Positions 41,809 to 52,202 of a stretch of DNA of 64,000 nt are shown one piece after another. A program made the position numbers and the translations under genes. A model generated the notes under the pieces. The model made no database searches, had not been told where the DNA came from, and worked only from the letters and a program-made list of their open reading frames with translations. Within the stretch, counting starts at the first letter, position 1. The number at the start of each line of letters is the position of its first letter. Source of the stretch: Picochlorum sp. 'celeri' (Eukaryota > Chlorophyta > Trebouxiophyceae); assembly GCA_010909725.1 (NCBI GenBank), contig JAACMV010000018.1:868001-932000 (forward strand), given 5' to 3'.

Positions 41809-43774
41809 TACTGCAGAGGTGTGGGCCGTGCGGGCTGATGCCCTGCATGGTGGGCAGATCTCATACAAGTATTGGGTGTCGCCGAATGTCTGGAATTCAA
41901 GGGGATGGGCAGGCGGCGGTTGTTAGAAGAGGACGGTTTGTGTGTTCTCGTGTTTCACAGAGAGAGGATCATCAGAGCACTGTTGATGAGTATTCTGCGG
42001 GAGTAGATGGCGAACGTGGTGTGCTGGATGTGACTTGCGTTGGTTTTGGAAGTCGTGGTGTGGATGCATTGAGACGTGTGCACGAGTCTGGGTGCATGCC
42101 TAGGAGGACAACATCGCTATGGTGCCTTGACACAGATATGAATATGATTGAGGCTGCAAAGGAGTATGCGGATGTTATTCATATGGATTCAAACAAAGGA
42201 GGGTTGGTTCCGGATGATGTGATGCGAATTATTGGAAGGACTGCGTCGGATGCCGGAGGACAGGGGAATATTGGAAGTGGGGATGGATGCTTGGCATTTG
42301 TGATTTCTCCTTCCACAGGAATCCCTGGAGGGCGTGATTCCTTATTGCATATTACGCAATCGTTTCGTGCGGCAGGGCATTTTACTGTCGCTGCAGTTGT
42401 GTCTCCATTTGACTTTGAGGGTTCGTTGAAGAAGAAACAGTCGGATGAGTTGGTTGCTGAACTCTCTGCACTAGCACATGTTGTTGTGGTCTTGGATCAG
42501 GATGTATTGCTTCGACAATCATACGGGGATGAGCAGCAATTAACAGTTGCTGAATCAACAGAAATAGCAAATACAGCCCTTGAGCACACTGTGAGATGTG
42601 TGGTACAAGCAGTTCTTGCATCAGAAATGTTGAAGAGCACGCAAGGGGGCCTTATGTGGCATGGAGAAGAGTTGAGACACTTCAAACGGCTCATTTCCCC
42701 ACCATTACAGAACCTTCTCACTGGAAAAGGAGTTGGTGTGTTAGGTAGAGGCCTGGCATCGCTACCCCCAAAGGCTGCTTCTTCAATGGGCCATACATCA
42801 GCATTGATGCACCTTGCATCTGACGCTGTTGCAGGAGCAGCGGAGAGTCCATTCATGGAGGGCGTCGTGGAAAAAGCACGAGGCGTATTATGCTGTCTTC
42901 GAATTCCAGATAGTGCATCCCTCGCAGATGTGTTGGGCACTACTGATGATGTTGAGATTGACAAGGCATACAGGATGGCTGCACAAGCATCTGCTGGGGC
43001 TCTGAGAACAATAACTGGACGAGGATGCGATGATTTCTTGGTATTTATAGAAAAATATAGACCTGAAAACCCCAGCTCGATTCAAGTTGAAGCTACAATG
43101 CTGGTTCTTTGGTCGAATGATGCTGCTGGTGCACCGAAACCTTCATGGAAATCGTCATGGAATATACCAGTGCATCAAAGCACCAAAAAGCAGGATGCTG
43201 GGGACAAGGGGCAGAAATCGTGGGGCATGCTTTCTGCTATTGCTGGAGGTGATGGTAAAAAAACCAATGTAGCTGCAAAAGAAAAGAAAACGCCATCGCC
43301 TCCAGTTGTAAAGAGACCAGTTGTTGTCAAGCCTTCCCGTGAAGAGAGGGCAGCATCTCGACGCGGACCCCAACAGAATGTAACAGTTGGAGACTATTTG
43401 GCAGAATCCTTGACCGCACAATCCTTAGATCTTCCACCAGCTGTATGTTGTGTTGTATACAATGTCGAATCATGTTGAGAGTACTACTGACCATCCATTG
43501 TCCACATGTTTTGCAGGCTGCCCGCTGGAGGCAAGAGCATCGATCAGGCAGCATGAAGCAACGCCGCCTCGTTGTCTGGGAAGTCGATGAGGAGGAGGAG
43601 TGGGAGTCCGAGACACCCAGAAACCCACTGAAAGCGATTCTAGGAGACAAATCTCAACCAAAGCAGAACAAAAAGGTGAATGTCCGTGATAGAGTTGCAG
43701 GAATCCTTGCCCAGGATAGAGATGAAGCATGGGAAGCTCATGTTCGAGACACCATGTCAAATAACAACAATTAA
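41805..43774 (+). CDS. Degenerate FtsZ-like plastid-division protein (ARC3-like)
   Basis: Exons 41805-43442 and 43517-43774 (74-nt intron) encode up to 631 residues. From ~residue 75 the fold of FtsZ is visible: VTCVGFGSRGVDALRRV for the first strand-loop, CLDTDMNMIEAAKEYADVI, and FTVAAVVSPFDFEGSLKKK followed by VVVVLDQDVLL. The nucleotide signature GGGTGTG of FtsZ is replaced by SPSTGIPGG, so GTP hydrolysis is doubtful. This is the pattern of ARC3-type regulators of the plastid Z ring, though I see no MORN repeats; the C-terminal 150 residues are basic and low-complexity. The N-terminal ~55 residues fit a transit peptide. ATG 41805 overlaps the previous stop; ATGs at 41838, 41847 and ~41890 are alternative starts. 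Confidence 0.78.
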
Positions 43775-43787
43775 ACTGTATCTTGAC

Positions 43788-44723
43788 TTATCTTTTTATT
43801 ACATCTCCATGTACATCTACTCGCACCCCAGATGAGGCTTTTTCCATTCCAAGTACCAACACAGACTGCACAGTTTCAACTGCCCTAGGCAAAATATCCT
43901 TCTCCACCTGCATCTTTTCTTCCTGCCTAAAACCATTCAGCACATGGCTCACCACATCCCGACCTGGCTCGGGTCGACCTATACCAATCTTTACCCTAGC
44001 AAATCCATTAGAACCTACACAATCTATGATTGACCTCATCCCATTCTGCCCACCATGTCCCCCCTTTGCTCGCAGCCTCACACTCCCTAGATTCGTATCC
44101 AAATCATCATACAGTACAATTAAATTACTCAGGGGAATCTTGTAGTATTCCAGCAGCTTTGAAACCCCTTCCCCAGAATTATTCATAAATGTCATTGGTT
44201 TGGCTAGCAGCACTTTCCGATCGCATATATACCCACGACCCACATGACAATTCTTCTGCAACCTTTCTAACGAAATCCCATGCGCCTTGGCAATCTCATC
44301 CACTGCCATGAACCCCACATTATGACGGTGATGTGCATACTTGGGTCCAGGATTCCCAAGACCCACAATCAACCATATACTTCCACCATCATCCACGGAT
44401 GAGGAATGTATGTTTCCATGCATCCGAGTACTACCTACAGCATGCTGCTGCGACCGCTGTGTTGAATGAAACAACCCCATCCTGTATTGCTGCCTCCTAC
44501 AACCTGTGTGTGTGTAACTCCTTCTACCCACGCACGAACACACTCTCCAGCCTGTATGATACTCTACGCAACCTCTTCTTGATCCTTGATCTGTTCCCAA
44601 CACGCTCACAAGACGATCAATTCCAGCGACAGTCTTGTTGGTACTCTCCCTCCCTTTTCTGCTATACACTGCTCCACTGCTCCACGCGTGAATACGAGAC
44701 AATGTACCATGCAAATACTTCAT
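43788..44723 (-). CDS. PTH: Bacterial-type peptidyl-tRNA hydrolase, organellar
   Basis: Single-exon gene of 311 residues starting at ATG 44723. The first ~115 residues are a Ser/Arg/His-rich N-extension, a probable organelle-targeting sequence. The Pth domain starts at WLIVGLGNPGPKYAHHRHNVGF (catalytic Asn and His). It goes on with KPMTFMNNSGE, LYDDLDTNLGSVRL (the catalytic Asp) and KGGHGGQNGMRSI. It recycles peptidyl-tRNAs that drop off stalled ribosomes by cleaving the ester bond. Plastid versus mitochondrial targeting cannot be decided. Downstream ATGs near MGLFHSTQ could start a shorter form. The stop lies 13 bp from the convergent FtsZ-like gene stop. Confidence 0.92.
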   Translation of the reverse strand: MKYLHGTLSRIHAWSSGAVYSRKGRESTNKTVAGIDRLVSVLGTDQGSRRGCVEYHTGWRVCSCVGRRSYTHTGCRRQQYRMGLFHSTQRSQQHAVGSTRMHGNIHSSSVDDGGSIWLIVGLGNPGPKYAHHRHNVGFMAVDEIAKAHGISLERLQKNCHVGRGYICDRKVLLAKPMTFMNNSGEGVSKLLEYYKIPLSNLIVLYDDLDTNLGSVRLRAKGGHGGQNGMRSIIDCVGSNGFARVKIGIGRPEPGRDVVSHVLNGFRQEEKMQVEKDILPRAVETVQSVLVLGMEKASSGVRVDVHGDVIKR

Positions 44724-44946
44724 ATCCAACCAATATCAGACCATTTCCCCCATTTCCTTGAACATCTACAAAAGAAAAAGAATACATTGTGCCAGAGAAG
44801 ACATCGAGCTATAGCAAAAACCAACCCAAGACAATGCACCCCATCACACAAAGCCTTTGATGGGTCCCTCAATCTCCACCCCACTCTCATCTGGATCAGG
44901 TATGAGTTGGCCTTTTCCGACACATCTAGCACACAGCAAAACCATA

Positions 44947-45727
44947 ATGAATACATCCATCTTTATTGGAACAATAGGATCATCACCATCAGGTGCCATG
45001 AGAGTAGCAGGAGCCTCTCAGAACGTCAGGGTATGTCATTGTGGATCAGGGTGGTAGTACTTTGGTCTCTAGTTCTCGCTGATTCGACGGATACGGTGCC
45101 TGCGAGCCTTCTGTTGAACCTCTACTTATATTATTTATCTATTGAGAATACAACAATGCCCTACAAGGTCATGATGGGGTTTTGCCATTCGGAATACCGT
45201 GCCCCGTGTCGTTCCGAAAACCCACCCACCCCATCTTGCACCCTCTCATTCTCTTGTGATTCATAGTACCGTTGTGTCCTTTGCAGGGTAGCACCACTGC
45301 CACCACCATGAGGTCATCAAAGCCATATCAGCAGAGAATTCTTGTCCAGCCACACGTGCAGAGCAGGGTGCATGCCATGGATGATGAAAACACTCAGTCA
45401 CAACAGGGAGGGCTGTTCAATGAACAATTCATGGGTGTATTACAGCAGAGTCTTGCCAGACAAGGTGCTGATGCGTTGACAAAAGGACCAGAGTTGGACG
45501 AGGAGGAAATGCGAGCGAGTGCGACGGAAGAGGTTTTGGAGGCGGCGTTGAACCAGAGCAAGCTGTCTCTCCGTATGATGCAGCAGTGGAAGAATCAACT
45601 CGAGGCTCAGATTGCTGTACAAGAGAAGCAAGTGAGCCGCATGGAGTTTGCCTTGAACAAATCTCGTAATGACGCTGCGTATATGCGTTCGTTGAAGCAA
45701 ATGCTTCACGATTATTCGTCCGAGTAA
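44947..45727 (+). CDS. Unrecognised plastid-candidate coiled-coil protein
   Basis: I do not recognise the family. Exons 44947-45030 and 45287-45727 (256-nt intron, GTATGT...TTGCAG, phase 0) encode 174 residues. The first ~60 are rich in Ser, Thr, Gly, Gln and Arg with few acids (MNTSIFIGTIGSSPSGAMRV; SSKPYQQRILVQPHVQSR), ending in VHAM, which resembles a plastid transit peptide. The rest is acidic-helical: QFMGVLQQSLARQGADAL and a long amphipathic stretch (LSLRMMQQWKNQLEAQIAV) with heptad-like spacing to the C-terminus. It is probably a small coiled-coil protein of plastid or mitochondrion. The short first exon explains why the start is not next to the main frame. Confidence 0.6.
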
Positions 45728-46093
45728 TGAGTAGCAAATGTATGTTGGTCTTGTCTAGACAAACGGCCATTGAGCAGAAGAAATCACAAGAACATGGATG
45801 ACAATTATGATGATGACGCACTTGTAGTATTTTTGTAATGAATGGTATCTTGTTTCATATCAGCACCGCATGTGCTTGATAGCCTCATCTACCCACAGTA
45901 GTGTAGCACGGAAGAAGAAAGAGTCAAATGTGCTCATGGCATGACTGTTTGCTCGTGACAGTGGGATTTCAGATTCAATTCGTATAAAGAATCATACCAT
46001 GCCAACCAGAATGATATACTGATAAAAATAATCACTATGAGAATACGTGGGCAACGATCGCGAGTGTTTGAGCAAAAATAACGTCAATCAACC
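45728..46093. other. Intergenic, no gene seen
   Basis: 366 bp between two plus-strand genes; no supported frame or RNA structure. Confidence 0.5.
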
Positions 46094-47482
46094 ATGCTGT
46101 TGAAGATTCTCAGTTACAACGTGAATTCTTTAAAAGCATGCATGCGGCGTCAAGAGCATACAAAACTGAATGATTTTTTAGATTCTTTGGATGCTGATAT
46201 AGTCTGTTTGCAGGAAACAAAGTTGTCCAAAGCAGACGGAGAGTATGTTTCTTGCAGTTTACTTGCACGGGACTCTGGAAAAGATGAGGGGGCAAACCGA
46301 TACGAAGGGTTTCTAAGCTTTTGTGAGAAGAAACCAGGGTATAGTGGGGTGGCGACATTTGTCAACTCTCGTCGTCTTGTGCCGCATACGGTCGACATTG
46401 GGTTGTTTGTACCAGGTTCTATAGAACATGCACGCCTGTTGCAGCATCTTTCATCCGAGCGACTGGACGAGTTGAATTCAGAGGGGAGGGTTGTGGTGAC
46501 CCATTTTGACGATTTTGTATTATTCAACATCTATGGACCCGCAGTATCATCTGATACACCAGAACGAATGGCGTTTAAGATGGATTTTTACACAGCATTA
46601 CATGTCAGATGTCAATGTATTGCTCAGAGGATTGTCATTGTGGGCGACTTTAATATTGCGCCCCATCCGATCGATTCATCCTTTTATAATCCATGCAACA
46701 GTACATCACGTCCAGATCGACTGTGGATGAAAGAGCTGTTGTCGCCATCCGGGTCGAGCTTTGTGGATTGCTTTCGACTGTTTTGGCCAGACCGCAGGGA
46801 TGCCTATACTGCATGGAACCAAAAGTTGAATGCACGCGACAATAATTATGGCTCGCGAATAGACCTATGTCTAGCAAAGGGGTTTGATGGGGGTGATGTG
46901 CGGATAGAAGCATCCGATATATGCCCTGATGTTCTCGGCAGTGACCACTGCCCAGTGTATGTGACGCTATCAACAACATTGCCTGGTGGTTTCGACACCC
47001 CATCGCGTGCGATCCCTAAAGAGGCCATTCGATTCGTAGTAGGTTCTCAGAGAACTATTTCATCATATTTTACAGCAGGAGTGCCACGTGACGCCCCAAC
47101 CCATCAGCAACAACAGCCTTGTCCAAAAAGAGCAAAGAAGCAAGCCAACCTGAGCTCTCTATGCCGTGGCCGAGACACGTCATCATTAGCATCCTCATCA
47201 TCACCATCACAGATGTGTAGCTGGTTAGAAGAAGAATACAAAGCGTCTGAAGAATACGCTCGGCAATGTCAAGCAGATGCAGCGAGTGCATGGAAAAGAA
47301 TCCAGCCTACAGTACCCAGATGCTGCCACGGACTTGAAGCCGCATTAAAAAAGGTCCGGAAAAACTCAAAACACAAGGGAAGAATGTTTTATTGCTGCCC
47401 GAAAAGCGCAGGTTCTGGCCCACAGGGCCAGTGCAATTTCTTCCAATGGGTCTCCAATACACTGAAGAATTCCAATGAATGA
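46094..47482 (+). CDS. APE2: AP endonuclease 2 (APE2/APEX2)
   Basis: Single-exon, 462 residues. The Exo III-type endonuclease/exonuclease/phosphatase domain has ILSYNVNSLKA, DIVCLQETKL (metal Glu), GYSGVATF, IVGDFNIAPHP and LGSDHCPVY (catalytic Asp-His). After the domain lies a PCNA-interacting motif QRTISSYF (~320), and the C-terminus ends in a Zf-GRF module (CCHGLEAALKKV, GRMFYCCP, CNFFQW) with the expected Cys/His and aromatic residues. This domain order is specific to APE2. It trims 3' ends and abasic sites in PCNA-linked repair and supports ATR signalling in animals. No targeting extension, so nuclear. The stop is 8 bp from the stop of the convergent OXLD1-like gene. Confidence 0.95.
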   Translation: MLLKILSYNVNSLKACMRRQEHTKLNDFLDSLDADIVCLQETKLSKADGEYVSCSLLARDSGKDEGANRYEGFLSFCEKKPGYSGVATFVNSRRLVPHTVDIGLFVPGSIEHARLLQHLSSERLDELNSEGRVVVTHFDDFVLFNIYGPAVSSDTPERMAFKMDFYTALHVRCQCIAQRIVIVGDFNIAPHPIDSSFYNPCNSTSRPDRLWMKELLSPSGSSFVDCFRLFWPDRRDAYTAWNQKLNARDNNYGSRIDLCLAKGFDGGDVRIEASDICPDVLGSDHCPVYVTLSTTLPGGFDTPSRAIPKEAIRFVVGSQRTISSYFTAGVPRDAPTHQQQQPCPKRAKKQANLSSLCRGRDTSSLASSSSPSQMCSWLEEEYKASEEYARQCQADAASAWKRIQPTVPRCCHGLEAALKKVRKNSKHKGRMFYCCPKSAGSGPQGQCNFFQWVSNTLKNSNE

Positions 47483-47490
47483 ATCCATCA

Positions 47491-47943
47491 TCATCGTGCC
47501 TGTTCTTTTTCTTTTAATCTCAGTTCTAACAAATCAAATGCAGTCAATTCTCTAGGCACCCCTTTCATATCGGCCACCATGTCCTCATACGCCTTTTTGG
47601 ATTCCAGATACACTGTCCACACACACTCTTGGCACCCCTTGCCACAACAGTCATGAGGCCCGGGCTCTTGTGGCTCATACAACTTCTCCCCTGTATCCAA
47701 CACAATATACTCCAATCCATTCTCGATGAAGGGCCCAGTCGATTTTGACATCCTAGACATGGGATTATACGGCAGAGCCGTGGATATTGTTGTAGTAGCA
47801 AACGACCCTCGTTGTCTCTGTGAGCAGAGCACAGACCATAGGGTCGACTGCTTTTTCAACACCCAACCAATCCCACGACTCACCATGGCTACATCAGCAA
47901 TCTTAGATACGTGAAATGTCAAATTCCTATCGAGATGGTACAT
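47491..47943 (-). CDS. OXLD1: OXLD1-like (oxidoreductase-like domain) protein, mitochondrial candidate
   Basis: Single-exon, 150 residues from ATG 47943. The core PHDCCGKGCQECVWTVYLE, preceded by PQEPG, is the Cys-rich signature of the short oxidoreductase-like domain (Pfam Oxidored-like). The N-terminal ~60 residues are basic, Ser/Thr-rich and almost free of acids (VLKKQSTLWSVLCSQRQRGS), suggesting mitochondrial import. The C-terminus is helical and charged. The molecular activity of this family is not established. Confidence 0.8.
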   Translation of the reverse strand: MYHLDRNLTFHVSKIADVAMVSRGIGWVLKKQSTLWSVLCSQRQRGSFATTTISTALPYNPMSRMSKSTGPFIENGLEYIVLDTGEKLYEPQEPGPHDCCGKGCQECVWTVYLESKKAYEDMVADMKGVPRELTAFDLLELRLKEKEQAR

Positions 47944-48266
47944 TCATTGCCATGATATAGGATTATTATTATAATGTCGCAGAAATGCGCATGGATACTC
48001 GTGGTGTGATCTCGGTTACATAGTATCCATGAATATCATGTTATATACTTATTTATGTATTGCTGTATGCATGCGAGGGAACGGAATGAGTACACATCTG
48101 CTTGATGATAGGGTTTGCATGGCGAAGCGTGTGTTTTTAATGTTTTGAAAAGGAACAAGTCAACGGCAGTCATTGCTGTTTACCAAAGAAACTATACCAG
48201 TACTGATACCATCAATAGAGAAGACAGATACATCTGCATCTATGACTGCATACGTACTGGGTGAGG
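47944..48266. other. Divergent intergenic region, no gene seen
   Basis: 323 bp between the divergent OXLD1-like and CEP44 starts; AT-rich, no supported frame. Confidence 0.5.
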
Positions 48267-49304
48267 ATGGATATTCGTGCCAAAGTCTCCAGCTTGGCAT
48301 GCCAGTTGGGTGCCTTGGGGTATCCCAACACAGTTGATGAATGCCGGTTCAAGGATGGGGATTGTGACGTGTTTTTGGATGTCGTCAAGTTTTTGTTTGA
48401 ATATTATTGGGATAGTATCGGCAATGATGTGATACGGTTGAACAGAAAGTGTATCCCAGCGTCGTGGGTGGTACATGGTTGCTCTACTCATGAAGAAGAA
48501 GTAATAGAAGTAGGTCAACAACGGAGGATTGTTGTTGGCCTCTTGTTTGGTGATGAGCAAAAGCGCAGAGAATCGTTTCGTAAGATGAGTCGAATCTGTA
48601 GAGATGTTTTTGATATGAAAATGCCTCTTGGAGAGGATCAGTTTGTGAGAAAGGTGCGTATTCTATTTGGAGTGTTTTCTTTTCTCTTTGTCGCATGACA
48701 TCTATGCATGTAGGGGTTTGTGCTGAAAAAGCTCGACATTGTGCTTGAGATTCTTAAACATCTTCGAGATATACATGCAACACGTGTAAAAAAGTCCAAG
48801 GACATGAGGAATAGTGCGACTGCAGCATCGGCCAAGAAGAAGAAGAATGACGGAAGTGCTGCTGGTGGCACGAGGGCCTCTGAAACTGGTGAGAAGAATC
48901 GCCTTGATGATGATGGCCTGCACGCGCCGAGGAAAACACCCAATGACATTATTTCATCGGACCCAGCGATTTTTTCTTTTTTGAATCGTTTTATGGATCC
49001 CTTCTGGGTAGAGAAGGACCCAGTGGACATGTGTACTCAGAACGCCATGCAAGAGGACCCACCTGTTGAGTTTGGAGAGTTTTTGGTCAGCCATCCTCAT
49101 GCAGCCATGGATGACTGCACATGGCTGTCAGATCCGTCAATGCATGGTCATGAAGCGACAATAAATCCTCTATTCTCTTCGTCACCTGTTTCAGAAGAAA
49201 TGACGACGTTGAACGATGGCATTTCGTGTTTGCATCGACTCGAGGGCCGGATTAAAGGTGCACTGGCAGTCTTGCAGCAAGTTTCCATGCATTGTGAATA
49301 TTAA
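48267..49304 (+). CDS. CEP44: CEP44 homologue (centriole/basal-body protein)
   Basis: Exons 48267-48653 and 48714-49304 (60-nt intron, GTGCGT...TGTAG) encode 325 residues. The N-terminal ~150 residues follow the CEP44 domain: LACQLGALGYPNTVDECRF, then FLDVVKFLFEYYWD, KMSRICRDVFDMKM and, across the junction, DQFVRKGFVLKKLDIVLEI. Animal CEP44 localises to the inner centriole and is needed for centriole-to-centrosome conversion. The C-terminal half is low-complexity with little similarity. Presence of this gene suggests a flagellated stage in the life cycle. Identification rests on remembered motif order, not on an alignment. Confidence 0.75.
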
Positions 49305-49407
49305 TCGTGTTGATTCACACAAAAGTGCGACTATTCAGATACTATCAAGTTACATATAATGGCGATACTAACAACTGTTGTTGGTATATACGCATACGTA
49401 CAGTAGA

Positions 49408-50736
49408 TCAGACATTGTCGGTGGCAACTCGAACCACTCTTTGCCGAGAAGAATCCTCCTCCTGCTCCTCTCGACCACCGCCTTGGCGTTGCTGTTGACC
49501 GTCCCCATCTCCCCGACTTTCCTCGCCATTCATATCCGTATCTTGAGTAGATTTATAATGTCCTAGTGCCTGAACCGCATGTTCAATCTCGTACAATTGC
49601 TCATCAATGAATATCCCACACAGCCCAACATTATCAAAGGGATCTTCTAGGGTGATGGACACATTCAGTAGCCCAGTCAGCGCGACCTGAAACGCTAATG
49701 ATACAAAAAATGCCACTGCGAAATCCGCATTTTCTGAAATAAATGCCCAGTATGGACCGAAGAACACTGGTATGATGATGCATATGTAACATCTGACCAT
49801 GGCTCGTATTCCCTGTGGTGACCCAAATTCTTTCGCATTGCACAACTTGTCAATCACCACATGAAGATTAAATATATGTCTGCGCATTTCTACAGTCTGT
49901 TCATTGCATTGTAACGACAGTATATCAAGTTCCTCCAAGCCCTTGCGAATCTGGCGTTGAGACTGCGACCCATCCAGTGCTATTTGATACTGCACAGCAC
50001 AGTCCACTCATGAATTGCAAAGGGACGGAAACCGTTATTCGAAAAATAAAATATATATATATATATATATATCGTACCATTGCTGACTTATATCCCAAGT
50101 ATGGATATCTTGTAGAGTAAAACCGAGAAGGTAGAAAGTAATTGTGCATGCCAAGAGTGACACGCATGCATGCCCGAGACATGGACCCCAAGAGAACTGC
50201 CCTGGTATCCCCATGCTGATCATCTTGCCCCTCATGGTCATGATCATCCTCCAAATCTACCACTGAGAAACTTCGAATCAAGTACAGCATACCACACTTG
50301 ACCTCTGATAGCCAATCTAAGCATTGATTCCTTCTATTGTGAAGCATCCAAATGAATCCAATCATTGGCAGGACGACAACAAATTCGATAATCGTCAGAT
50401 CCACCGGGGCGCTTAAACCCTTGGATCGATAATAGTTATAAAACACAACTGTATCGGACAAACCCATGAGGTTGGTGCCATGATGATGTGCAAAGTACTT
50501 GTGTGCATACACCAGAGTAGTGTAAAACGTAGTCCCATCGTACCTGACACAATATTGATGATACAGCTCCACAAAGTCAGCCACGATTGCATACTAAGAA
50601 ACCAAAATATAGAGGATCCCATATCCCGAAGATCCAACAACGCTGTTGACAACCCACGCTGAGCTCCAGCGAAACTCCTATCAAACAGGGGCACGCCCCG
50701 AGCATGGGTGCTGAACGGCGCACTCTTCTGTCTCAT
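49408..50736 (-). CDS. Multi-pass membrane protein of a protist family (distantly bestrophin-like)
   Basis: Exons 50736-50544, 50448-50078 and 49989-49408 (introns 95 and 88 nt) encode 381 residues. Splice sites were set by frame: the first donor is phase 1 and only the acceptor at DTVVF restores it. Hydrophobic spans lie near residues 43-65 (SSIFWFLSMQSWLTLWSCII), 85-105 (LTIIEFVVVLPMIGFIW), 260-300 (CYICIIIPVFFG; FAVAFFVSLAFQVALTGLL). FLPSRFYSTRYPYLG and SPQGIRAMVRCYI recall a widespread uncharacterised family of algae and stramenopiles. NVSITLEDPFDNVGLCG resembles the conserved DPF segment of bestrophin channels, so anion transport is possible but not shown. The C-terminus is Gln/Glu/Arg low-complexity. 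The second intron contains an (AT)11 microsatellite. Confidence 0.6.
50051..50072. repeat. (AT)11 microsatellite
   Basis: Uninterrupted AT dinucleotide run within an intron of the membrane-protein gene, just after its donor. Confidence 0.9.
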
Positions 50737-50951
50737 CTTGATTAATATATTTTGAAAAATCGATTATTATGAGCTATTGGGCTGGAGTTTGTGTGGAGCA
50801 TCATAAGGTTCTTTTTAAAATCAGATTTTTTTGAATTGTCTTCTCTGAATGCACCACGTACGTACCTGAGAGATCTTGGCGTTGATGGAGAAAACAGCAG
50901 CTACTATGTAACGTACCGTTATATCAATACGTGAATAGTATATTTAATGGC

Positions 50952-52202
50952 ATGAGAGCTCTAAGAAACCATCAATGCCAGCTCTACGAGACCACTGGTG
51001 GTGGAAGGAGAAGAGCCAGAAGAAGAGGCACAAGGTTCTTCTTCCACGACAGCTACACCATGCCGCCCTTGTCTTCAAAACTGAATGCATTGATTAGTGA
51101 ATATGAGACTCTACCTGATACATATCGTCGTCTAGTTGCCAAGCACACAGGAGAATCGTTCCGTGACGTTGCCACGGTTGTCATAGAGAACATGTTTAAC
51201 CCGGCAGATCTCGAGGATGATGAGCGCATTATTCGCGTTCTATATGCTGGAGTCAATGGTGGTTGTGAAACGTTTAGGTGTCGTGGTGAGTATGCATTCT
51301 CTCGCAATAGAGACGTGCAAGGAACGTTTCCACTTGGTGCAGAGGGCTGTGGAGTTGTCGTAGCAGGCCCAGCAAGCGCAGAGGCGAGTACTGGCTCTCC
51401 ATATGATGAAGCATCCACATTACCAGTTGGGAGTCATGTGATATTTGTCGGTGGCGCGTTCAGCGAATATGTCAAAGTGAAAACATCACAATGTCATCCC
51501 ATTGATATGAGTTCAAAAGAGATGACTGCACTGAGGATATCAGGTCATGTAGCGTACGCTGCACTTACGCACGTGGGTCACATGAAGAAAGACAATGTAG
51601 TGCTTGTGACAGCAGCAGCTGGAGCGACTGGTAGTTTTGCTGTTCAATTTGCAAAGGACTGTGGGTGCCATGTGGTTGCAACGTGTAGAAATTCAGACAA
51701 GGCTGACATCCTCCAATCGAGATATGGTGTTGATCGCGTGATTAATTATTCATTAGAGAATATAGAAGATGTTTTACGGAGCGAATATGGCGGAATGATA
51801 GATATTGCATACGAAGGTGTGGGGGGTACAATGCAGGCTTTGGCATGGGAGAATCTAGCTCCAGGGGGTAGACTCTTGTCTGTTGGATACATCAGTCAAT
51901 ACCCGCACGCCCACTCTGGTCCTGTACAAAGTTTCAGTGATTCTCTTCCAAGACCAGACGAGCTCTTTTGGAAGGGGCAAACAGTGGTGGATGATTCCAA
52001 AACTGCATTTGGAAATGTGTGGCCGACTGATGCATCAGTACGACAACAGGCACTTGTGCAAGTCTGCAATCTCTATGCAGAAGGGCGAGTGACGCCATTG
52101 ATTGACGATGTACACCAATTTCATGGGATTGAATCAATACCAGACGCAATAGATTACATGCTGCTGGGAAATGCTATTGGGAAGGTCGTGGTGAGTATAT
52201 AG
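50952..52202 (+). CDS. Medium-chain reductase, PTGR3/ZADH2-like quinone oxidoreductase
   Basis: Single-exon, 416 residues from ATG 50952 (an upstream in-frame GTG was not used). An Arg-rich N-extension (GGGRRRARRRGTRFFFHD) may be an organelle-targeting sequence. The catalytic domain is a zinc-free medium-chain dehydrogenase/reductase: VLYAGVNGGCETFRCRGEY, GAEGCGVVV, then the Rossmann loop VLVTAAAGATGSFAVQFAK and NADPH-side residues ATCRNSDKAD. MIDIAYEGVGG and LLSVGYISQYP follow in family order. PTGR3-type enzymes reduce 15-keto prostaglandins and related enones in animals; the substrate here is probably another electrophilic enone or quinone. The last 29 bases, including the stop, overlap the coding end of the antisense F-box gene. 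Confidence 0.86.
   Translation: MRALRNHQCQLYETTGGGRRRARRRGTRFFFHDSYTMPPLSSKLNALISEYETLPDTYRRLVAKHTGESFRDVATVVIENMFNPADLEDDERIIRVLYAGVNGGCETFRCRGEYAFSRNRDVQGTFPLGAEGCGVVVAGPASAEASTGSPYDEASTLPVGSHVIFVGGAFSEYVKVKTSQCHPIDMSSKEMTALRISGHVAYAALTHVGHMKKDNVVLVTAAAGATGSFAVQFAKDCGCHVVATCRNSDKADILQSRYGVDRVINYSLENIEDVLRSEYGGMIDIAYEGVGGTMQALAWENLAPGGRLLSVGYISQYPHAHSGPVQSFSDSLPRPDELFWKGQTVVDDSKTAFGNVWPTDASVRQQALVQVCNLYAEGRVTPLIDDVHQFHGIESIPDAIDYMLLGNAIGKVVVSI

Noticed and set aside
44586..45266. 226-residue plus-strand frame between PTH and the coiled-coil gene
   Set aside because: Low-complexity His/Thr/Ser sequence overlapping the PTH start and the first exon of the next gene in another frame.
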